DNA of 64,000 bases from Acidiphilium acidophilum. GTDB lineage: Bacteria; Pseudomonadota; Alphaproteobacteria; Acetobacterales; Acetobacteraceae. The stretch is taken from positions 2,521,001-2,585,000 of the forward strand of contig NZ_JAWXYB010000018.1 of NCBI RefSeq assembly GCF_033842475.1, in the 5' to 3' direction. Position numbers and translations under genes: made by a program. How positions within the stretch are numbered: position 1 is the stretch's first letter; every line of letters begins with the position of its first letter. This document shows positions 63,962-64,000 of the stretch, piece by piece. The notes under the pieces were generated by a model. It was given only the letters and a program-made list of their open reading frames with translations, was not told the origin of the DNA and did no database searches.

Positions 63962-64000
63962 TCTCAACTCACCATCGCCTTTACCAACCACTTACGCAGC

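Overview
The window looks like about 64 kb of chromosome from an alphaproteobacterium, most likely in the Acetobacteraceae and possibly one of its acidophilic lineages. The reasons are high GC, a dnaB/alr neighbourhood, an alphaproteobacterial lipid A/Kdo gene set, two Hint-domain surface proteins of a type common in that family, and an rRNA operon ending 23S-5S-tRNA-fMet. Placement rests on gene content only. I see no integrase, transposase, prophage or CRISPR array, so this is mostly core genome with a few lineage-specific loci.

Layout. 1-5.0 kb: 3' part of dnaB, an EcsC-family gene, alr, and the MlaE/MlaF pair of a lipid ABC transporter. 5.0-10.2 kb: a glycine/serine-rich repeat protein, a quinone oxidoreductase, a Tat-exported ligand-binding protein and a Hint-domain protein. 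10.5-13.6 kb: HU, a DUF4337-like gene behind tRNA-Phe, and minCDE. 13.7-23.4 kb: a Gfo/Idh/MocA dehydrogenase, secDF, a ClC channel, mrdA-mreD-mreC, and a YqjE/YqjD-like pair. 23.6-28.4 kb: oxyR, then an acyltransferase-waaA-lpxK-lpxL lipid A/Kdo operon. 28.5-34.9 kb: an APC permease, a lipoprotein, a three-gene operon (triheme cytochrome c, hisN-like phosphatase, GNAT), kdsB and pheA. 35.0-36.8 kb: a second, larger Hint-domain protein.

37.0-45.4 kb is a complete nitrate assimilation locus: nasT and nasS (regulator and nitrate sensor), a MFS nitrate transporter, nirB, nirD and a molybdopterin nitrate reductase. It carries two sigma-54-type promoters with exact GG-N10-GC spacing, one before nasT and one before the transporter. 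Between the second promoter and the transporter start is a leader of about 130 nt with two hexaloop hairpins of the kind ANTAR proteins bind. This is the most coherent regulatory story here: nitrogen limitation through RpoN/NtrC, then nitrate through NasS/NasT acting on the RNA.

45.6-64 kb: an atypical class B PBP whose SxN motif reads Ser-Ser-Val, in an operon with an amidase; a small cytochrome c; hrcA; rph-rdgB; an amidase-family enzyme; a PRC-barrel protein; gamma-glutamyltransferase; a fatty acid desaturase; a DnaJ/CbpM pair with accA; a Tat-exported phosphoesterase; wrbA; and the rRNA operon end on the minus strand (fMet tRNA, 5S, essentially complete 23S). The best leads for something new are the post-Hint domain shared by the two Hint proteins, the triplicated cytochrome, the SSV-type PBP/amidase operon, and the NasT leader, which seems to end in a ribosome-site hairpin rather than a U-tract terminator.
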